NCBI GenBank assembly: GCA_945923775.1
Contig: CAMELR010000027.1
Location: forward strand, 1 to 36,192
Reading direction: 5' to 3'
DNA length: 36,192 nt
Source: an uncultured Clostridia bacterium
GTDB lineage: Bacteria; Bacillota; Clostridia; Oscillospirales; Ruminococcaceae
Shown one piece after another: positions 32,141-36,192 of the stretch. Under the pieces are notes generated by a model. That model made no database searches and was not told the origin of the DNA. It saw nothing but the letters and a program-made list of their open reading frames with translations. Both the position numbers and the translations under genes were made by a program. Positions within the stretch are counted from its first letter, which is position 1. Every line of letters starts with the position of its first letter.

Positions 32141-33303
32141 TCTTCGCGGGGGAGTTCCTCCGGAGGTATTGCGGCAAAGCTGCGGTCAACGGTTATCACG
32201 CAGCGTATGTCCGCTCTCTTCTGCGACATGAAGCGTTCTATCTCGGCGCGCAGCTCAGATTCGTCCATCTTGAAGTCAGTCGGCACTGCAACGTCGAATT
32301 CAGCATTTGTTCTGTCGCCGCAGCTGACAAGCCGCAGGTCGTGAACGGACAGCCTTTCGTCGATAAGCCGCACGGTCTGCTCAAGCTCACGGCGTATCTC
32401 GCTGACTGCGGAATCGTCGGTCAGGACCGGGTCGAAATGAATCAGCATGTTGATGCCGTCGCTGCTCAGAAAATCACGCTCGATCTGGTCTATCACAGCA
32501 TGGCTTTCTATGACGTTCTCCTCCGCCGCCATCTCGACGTGCACAGTCGCGAATTTCCTGCCGTGGCCGTAGTCGTGCACGATGAGGTCGTGAGTTCCCA
32601 GCACTCCGGGGTAGGAGAGAATTTTCCGACGGATCTTCTCAACAAGCTCCGGAGAGGGGGCGTTTCCAAGAAGTGGGTCCATCGTGTCCTTTACGAGGCC
32701 GGCTCCGCTGTACAGTATGAATCCTGCGACTGCCACCGCCATTATTCCGTCGAGCTGAACTCCGGCGTAATGCGAGATAAGGCTCGCAGCGAGGACCGCG
32801 GCGGTCACTATGCAGTCGTTGCGGCTGTCCGCGGCTGCGGCGATGAGCGTCTGCGAGTCGATGTGCTTCCCGACGCTGCGGTCGAAGATCATCATGCCGA
32901 ACTTCACCGCTATGGAGGTCAGCATTACAATTATCGAAACCAGGGTGAATTCCACGTCCTGCGGGGTTATGATCCTCTCGATTCCGCTTTTGAGCAGCTC
33001 AATTCCGATAACTATAACGAGTATCGCGACAACGAACCCGGATATGTACTCATACCGCGCGTGTCCGTAGGGGTGCTCGGCGTCGGCGCGCTTTTCGGAG
33101 AGCTGGAATCCGATAAGGCTGATGAGGCTGGAAGAAGCGTCCGAGAAGTTGTTGAGCGCGTCCGCTGTGATGGAAACGCTACCTGAGAAGGTGCCCGCGA
33201 TGAACTTCCCAGCGCTCAGGAGCATATTGCAGACTATTCCGACCCAGCCCGCCAGCCTGCCATAGTATGCGCGTTTGTGATTTTTTTCGTTTTCTGCCGA
33301 CAT
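32137..33303 (-). CDS. cation diffusion facilitator transporter, probably manganese type
   Basis: A 388-residue CDF exporter, a proton-coupled metal efflux pump, with six membrane segments (about 15-210) and a cytoplasmic C-terminal part that seems to hold two ferredoxin-like dimerisation units. The transport site reads ADALNNFSDA on helix 2 (Asn and Asp four apart) and DSRND on helix 5 (two Asp four apart). An ND-DD site is the pattern linked to Mn(II) CDFs such as MntE, whereas Zn types use HD or DD with HD. HPYGHARYEY is also conserved. GGAGG lies seven bases before the ATG at 33303; the earlier in-frame start has no site. Metal choice is inference. Confidence 0.9.
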   Translation of the reverse strand: MSAENEKNHKRAYYGRLAGWVGIVCNMLLSAGKFIAGTFSGSVSITADALNNFSDASSSLISLIGFQLSEKRADAEHPYGHARYEYISGFVVAILVIVIGIELLKSGIERIITPQDVEFTLVSIIVMLTSIAVKFGMMIFDRSVGKHIDSQTLIAAAADSRNDCIVTAAVLAASLISHYAGVQLDGIMAVAVAGFILYSGAGLVKDTMDPLLGNAPSPELVEKIRRKILSYPGVLGTHDLIVHDYGHGRKFATVHVEMAAEENVIESHAVIDQIERDFLSSDGINMLIHFDPVLTDDSAVSEIRRELEQTVRLIDERLSVHDLRLVSCGDRTNAEFDVAVPTDFKMDESELRAEIERFMSQKRADIRCVITVDRSFAAIPPEELPRED

Positions 33304-33352
33304 AAAGACACCTCCAGCCGGAAATACGCTCCGTTCAAATTGCATTATGAAA

Positions 33353-33382
33353 ATTATATCACGCGGTATATATGTTAGTCAA
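33353..33382 (-). promoter_or_regulatory. sigma-A promoter of the CDF gene
   Basis: TTGACT (33382-33377), 18 bases, TATAAT (33358-33353) on the minus strand, about 50 bases before the ATG. Confidence 0.8.
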
Positions 33383-33486
33383 GATTTACGCGGTGTAATT
33401 TTCAGTCGAAAAATAACTAAAAAACAGCTCGAAAATTCTACAGCGCAGATGTTCTGAAGGAAATTGAAAAAAATTCGCAAAAGCCC

Positions 33487-33515
33487 TTGACAAATCAGAA
33501 TGAAAGTGTTATAAT
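33487..33515 (+). promoter_or_regulatory. consensus promoter of the tRNA cluster
   Basis: TTGACA (33487-33492), 17 bases, TATAAT (33510-33515). Both boxes are perfect and tRNA-Gly begins 30 bases later. Confidence 0.93.
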
Positions 33516-33545
33516 AATTAAGCGTTGATGTTAAGCAAAGCATCT

Positions 33546-33619
33546 GCGGGTGTAGTTCAATGGTAGAATCCCAGCCTTCCAAGCTGGTCGCGTGGGTTCG
33601 ATTCCCATCACCCGCTCCA
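33546..33619 (+). tRNA. tRNA-Gly (TCC)
   Basis: Full cloverleaf: acceptor GCGGGTG with CACCCGC, anticodon arm CCAGC-CTTCCAA-GCTGG with anticodon TCC, T arm with TTCGATT, encoded CCA. First tRNA of the cluster. Confidence 0.97.
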
Positions 33620-33647
33620 AGCCTTTATAGGCTGCTGTATAGGATAC

Positions 33648-33724
<77 letters not shown>

Positions 33725-33730
33725 TACATG

Positions 33731-33807
33731 GTGGGTATGGCTTAGTTGGTTAAAGCGTCGGATTGTGGTCCCGAAGATCGTGGGTTCGACTCCCACTACC
33801 CACCCCA
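33731..33807 (+). tRNA. tRNA-His (GTG)
   Basis: Acceptor GTGGGTA with TACCCAC. A G at 33730 stands opposite the discriminator C, the extra G(-1) expected of tRNA-His. Anticodon loop TTGTGGT (GTG). The pair closing the anticodon loop is A-C rather than a normal pair. Encoded CCA. Confidence 0.96.
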
Positions 33808-33813
33808 GATAAG

Positions 33814-33845
33814 AAAAGGCATAGGTTTTACCTGTGCCTTTTTCG
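33814..33845 (+). terminator. terminator hairpin between tRNA-His and tRNA-Gln
   Basis: AAAAGGCATAGG (33814-33825) pairs with CCTGTGCCTTTT (33831-33842) around TTTTA, then a T-run. It should end the Gly-Arg-His transcript. Confidence 0.85.
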
Positions 33846-33864
33846 TTAATCTTTAATACTACGC

Positions 33865-33939
33865 TGGGATATAGCCAAGTGGTAAGGCAAGGGTCTTTGA
33901 CTCCCTCATTCGTGCGTTCGAGTCGCACTATCCCAACCA
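33865..33939 (+). tRNA. tRNA-Gln (TTG)
   Basis: Acceptor TGGGATA with TATCCCA, anticodon loop CTTTGAC (TTG), T arm with TTCGAGT, encoded CCA. The pair next to the anticodon loop is T-T. It starts only about 20 bases after the upstream terminator and no promoter fits in that gap. Confidence 0.95.
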
Positions 33940-33944
33940 AATTC

Positions 33945-33982
33945 AACAAATGCCTCGTCTTTAGACGGGGTATTTGTTTTTT
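33945..33982 (+). terminator. intrinsic terminator after tRNA-Gln
   Basis: AACAAATGCCTCGTC (33945-33959) pairs with GACGGGGTATTTGTT (33964-33978), two G-T pairs, followed by TTTTTT. Confidence 0.92.
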
Positions 33983-34017
33983 GGGGGTTGTTTTCTTTGG
34001 GTAAGGTATTGATAGAT

Positions 34018-34312
34018 AAATTGTTGTTTAGAGGTTAATGACACGTCCGAAACAGTCCACCGGACTGTTTCGGAGGACGGACTCAACAAAGACAATGTGT
34101 CGCTTGTGGGGGAAAACTCTTGTTTTCCCCCACGCCCCTTTAGCGCTCTTTTTCGTTTAGCCGTGCTTCCGCACGGAGTAACTGCGCGCCAGCGCGCAGA
34201 GTGTTTCGCCTGACGGCGACAAGGGCTCTGCCCTTGACCTGCAAGGGGGACTAGTCCCCCTTGACTCCCAATTATGGGTTGCAGTAAACGGAACACTAGC
34301 CGCTAAATTATA
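34018..34312 (+). repeat. multi-hairpin intergenic repeat, copy B
   Basis: Second copy of the element at 26824-27136, same orientation. Hairpins: 34046-34074, 34106-34133, 34161-34176, 34182-34199, 34206-34219, 34220-34236, 34242-34263 (palindrome) and 34267-34278. Relative to copy A the CCGTGC/GCACGG hairpin and the CTGCGCGC palindrome are in swapped order, and the CCGCAC/GTGCGG hairpin is missing. It lies in the gap between the tRNA-Gln terminator and the convergent flippase-like gene. No gene is supported within it. Confidence 0.9.
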
Positions 34313-34329
34313 GTTTGTCAACAATCAGC

Positions 34330-34353
34330 AAGGGGCCTCTTTTGAAGCCCCTT
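34330..34353 (-). terminator. weak hairpin after the flippase-like gene
   Basis: AAGGGGC (34330-34336) pairs with GCCCCTT (34347-34353) just after the stop on the minus strand. No T-run follows directly, so its activity as a terminator is doubtful. Confidence 0.4.
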
Positions 34354-34357
34354 ACAT

Positions 34358-35350
34358 TCATTCATTCTTATTTTCTGTTATCTGTTCAGGCTCGGAATCT
34401 CCCTCCGCGCCCTTTTTCAGCTTTATCTTCGACATATTTCGTATTCTCGACCAGATGAACGCCAACGCTACCAGTACAAGCTCCGGAATAGTCTGCCACA
34501 GTCTGGACACCACGGACACGACCATAGCGTCGCTCTGCGGCATTATAAGGCACAATCCGGCTACGATGATACCCTCGCGGACTCCAAGTCCGGACGGGGC
34601 GAATATCGCGAGAATGCCCATTATCGCGGAAACTCCCCAGATGCCGGCACAGAACAGCAGCTCTGAATACTCCACGGCGGGGTAGATCGACTTAGTAAGA
34701 ATGAAGAATCCCACTCCGACGATCAGCCAGTTTCCGATGAACAGCAGCACGACCTTTAACATCTGCGAGTACTTCATCGGTATCTCAAGATCCTTCTTAA
34801 AGAGCTTCCCGAGTATCCGCAGGAAGAAGTTGATTATTTTCGGGTGAATGCATACGAAAAATACCACTATCAGCGCGATAGTTACCCACTTGTAGTTTTC
34901 CAGAAGCTCGTTCGGGAAGAACAGCAGCGACACGATAAACAGCATCGCAGCGCCAAGCAGCGTGCAGACATTCTCAATAAAGAAGCACACCGTTACCTTC
35001 GACAGCGGCGCGTCCTCCTCCTTATAGTAGGTCAGGCGGGCGGCAAGCATGAACACCTTCCCCGGAATGTACTTTCCGAGGATAGAGTAGAGGTAGCTCG
35101 TGACAGCTTTCTCGTACTTTATTGCACAGCCGTTAAGCTTCGTGATGTAGTGCCACAGCGACGCCAGGGTTATTTTATACACGAAATAGAACAGCATGGA
35201 GAATATGAATATCCCCATATCAACGTTCATTATCTTGTCGGAGAATTCGTCCCAGTTCTTCCAGAAGTACCATGCCAGGAACACCACGACAAGCACGCCG
35301 AACAGAATTTTCAGCGCTTTCAGTATCTTTTTCTTATCAGGCTTTTTCAT
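34358..35350 (-). CDS. flippase-like LPG-synthase transmembrane domain protein
   Basis: A 330-residue integral membrane protein with about eight hydrophobic helices, of the family named lysylphosphatidylglycerol synthase TM region (PF03706, also called AglD-like). Family marks are LGKYIPGKVFMLAARL near 91-106 and APSGLGVREGIIVAG near 249-263. The catalytic aminoacyltransferase domain of MprF is absent, so a lipid flippase or glycolipid transport role is more likely than phospholipid lysylation. The tail is charged and rich in Lys and Glu. A GGGGGA site precedes the ATG. It follows the FrhB-like gene by 13 bases, and the two probably belong to a surface polysaccharide locus that continues beyond the window. 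Confidence 0.82.
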   Translation of the reverse strand: MKKPDKKKILKALKILFGVLVVVFLAWYFWKNWDEFSDKIMNVDMGIFIFSMLFYFVYKITLASLWHYITKLNGCAIKYEKAVTSYLYSILGKYIPGKVFMLAARLTYYKEEDAPLSKVTVCFFIENVCTLLGAAMLFIVSLLFFPNELLENYKWVTIALIVVFFVCIHPKIINFFLRILGKLFKKDLEIPMKYSQMLKVVLLFIGNWLIVGVGFFILTKSIYPAVEYSELLFCAGIWGVSAIMGILAIFAPSGLGVREGIIVAGLCLIMPQSDAMVVSVVSRLWQTIPELVLVALAFIWSRIRNMSKIKLKKGAEGDSEPEQITENKNE

Positions 35351-35363
35351 TGTTTTCCCCCGG

Positions 35364-36192
35364 TCAGAAGCTCAGCAGCACGCGAATGAAGCACATGTAA
35401 TAGTATATGAACCAGGTCGGCATTTTCTCAAGCTTAGCGAGCTTTTCCCGGCTGAACTTCATGTTTCTCCAGCCAAGCTTGAATGCAAGGCGGTGATTCC
35501 ACTTGCACTTGCCGGAGGTGTCAACATTGAGCTTCCTGCCCATCTTCTCGAACATTTTCTGCTTCGCCTTTGCCGCGTTGAACTTGAATACCAGCGCACG
35601 CTTCTGGCTGCGGAGCATTTTGCTGTCGTCGATACGCGAAGCAACTATCGCGCCGTCGTCCACAGCGGACTGGAACGCCTTCATTGCGCGCTCGTTCCGG
35701 ATAACGCAGCTCGTGTGCTTTATCGGATTCTTCTTCATTTCCTTGAGCCAGATATCACCGAAGCTGATATCCGCAGAGTTGCAGTAATGATCCTGGCAGA
35801 CCATGCAGCTCTCCCGGCTGAAGAAGTATGCGTTTTTGTATGCGCATATCGTCTTGGGGTAGCTGAGGGTCTTTTCGCTGCCGTCCTCGTACTGCACGGT
35901 GGAAAGCCCTCTCCAGTGACCGCGGCGGTAGTAAAGCCGCTTTGCCCCGTCAAGGGAGATCTTCTTCTTTCTGAGCGGCACAAGCGTTGCGTTATCGTCA
36001 TGACTTCCGCTGCAATAAAGCCCCAGCTTCAGCACGATCTTTTCTTTCAGCGCGGGGTTCTTTTCCAGCATTGCATTAAACGCCCTCATCTGGCAGGGAA
36101 CAAGCACCACCGCCAGCTTTCCGCTGAATTCCTCCAGCATTTTGACGTGCTTCATCAGCGGCATATACATATATACCGAGGAGGAGCTTTCC
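35364..36192 (-). CDS. FrhB/FdhB-like (F420 hydrogenase beta C-terminal family) protein, N-terminus outside window
   Basis: The visible 275 codons are open through the window edge, and the frame continues upstream of the internal Met at 36170, so the start lies beyond. The pattern fits the coenzyme F420 hydrogenase/dehydrogenase beta-subunit family: VPCQMRAF, KLGLYCSG, the cysteine motif SCMVCQDHYC and the following SADISFGDIW. Such proteins bind flavin and Fe-S. In Firmicutes they often lie in exopolysaccharide clusters, beside polysaccharide pyruvyl transferases, without any link to F420. The C-terminal region is basic and ends in an aromatic-rich stretch. It is likely co-transcribed with the flippase-like gene. 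The exact substrate is unknown. Confidence 0.8.
   Translation of the reverse strand, partial: ESSSSVYMYMPLMKHVKMLEEFSGKLAVVLVPCQMRAFNAMLEKNPALKEKIVLKLGLYCSGSHDDNATLVPLRKKKISLDGAKRLYYRRGHWRGLSTVQYEDGSEKTLSYPKTICAYKNAYFFSRESCMVCQDHYCNSADISFGDIWLKEMKKNPIKHTSCVIRNERAMKAFQSAVDDGAIVASRIDDSKMLRSQKRALVFKFNAAKAKQKMFEKMGRKLNVDTSGKCKWNHRLAFKLGWRNMKFSREKLAKLEKMPTWFIYYYMCFIRVLLSF

Noticed and set aside
33379..33582. Short minus-strand frame upstream of the tRNA cluster
   Set aside because: It runs through the tRNA promoter and part of tRNA-Gly, has no ribosome site and shows no recognisable protein features.
34308..34323. TTGACA and TATAAT on the minus strand at the end of repeat copy B
   Set aside because: The boxes are only three bases apart, so they cannot form a promoter together.

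Overview
The window looks like a chromosomal segment of an endospore-forming, GC-rich member of the Clostridia, most likely an Oscillospiraceae/Ruminococcaceae-type gut bacterium. The reasons are the spoVAC-spoVAD-spoVAE set, type III pantothenate kinase next to an ECF-type S component, Rnf-family membrane subunits, polyphosphate kinase, Firmicutes-style sigma-A promoters and tRNA genes that encode their own CCA. The species call is inference. Almost every gene is housekeeping. I saw no phage, transposase or CRISPR array.

Layout. 1-5.3 kb (minus): rpoB then rpoC (cut by the window edge), with a dedicated promoter and leader. 5.5-7.9 kb (minus): a PP2C phosphatase coupled to a TerY-like VWA protein from one strong promoter, then a CwlD-like amidase with a sigma-E-like promoter. 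8.0-9.6 kb (plus): radA and a small Cys-rich protein. 9.7-12 kb: a ComFB-like protein (minus) and the spoVACDE dipicolinate channel operon (plus). 12.3-13.7 kb (plus): panT-like S component and coaX. 13.8-19.9 kb (minus): nadE, an unknown membrane protein, a Gx/HepS1-type membrane protein, polA and rimI, tightly packed. 20-21.7 kb (minus): guaB behind a leader with a terminator hairpin and a possible short ORF. 21.8-26.2 kb (plus): rpe, then rnfD-, rnfE- and rnfA-like genes and a degenerate GHL-type protein. 26.2-26.7 kb: yajC. 27.2-31.1 kb (minus): ppk1 and pyrG. 31.3-33.3 kb (minus): an unknown membrane protein and a CDF metal exporter. 33.5-33.9 kb (plus): tRNA-Gly, -Arg, -His and -Gln. 34.4-36.2 kb (minus): a flippase-like LPG-synthase-TM protein and a truncated FrhB/FdhB-like protein, probably the edge of a surface-glycan locus.

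Two things stand out. First, the rpe operon carries only the three channel-type membrane subunits of an Rnf/NQR complex (D, E, A), without B, C or G. Three of the four cysteines that should hold the intramembrane [2Fe-2S] cluster are replaced, while the flavin-site threonine of RnfD is kept. This looks like a repurposed membrane module. Second, two copies of a roughly 300-bp intergenic element made of a string of perfect hairpins (26824-27136 and 34018-34312) sit in convergent gene gaps. Hairpin modules are reordered between copies and stem changes are compensated, which suggests that structure rather than coding is under selection.

All assignments come from reading the sequence by eye. No similarity search or folding program was run.
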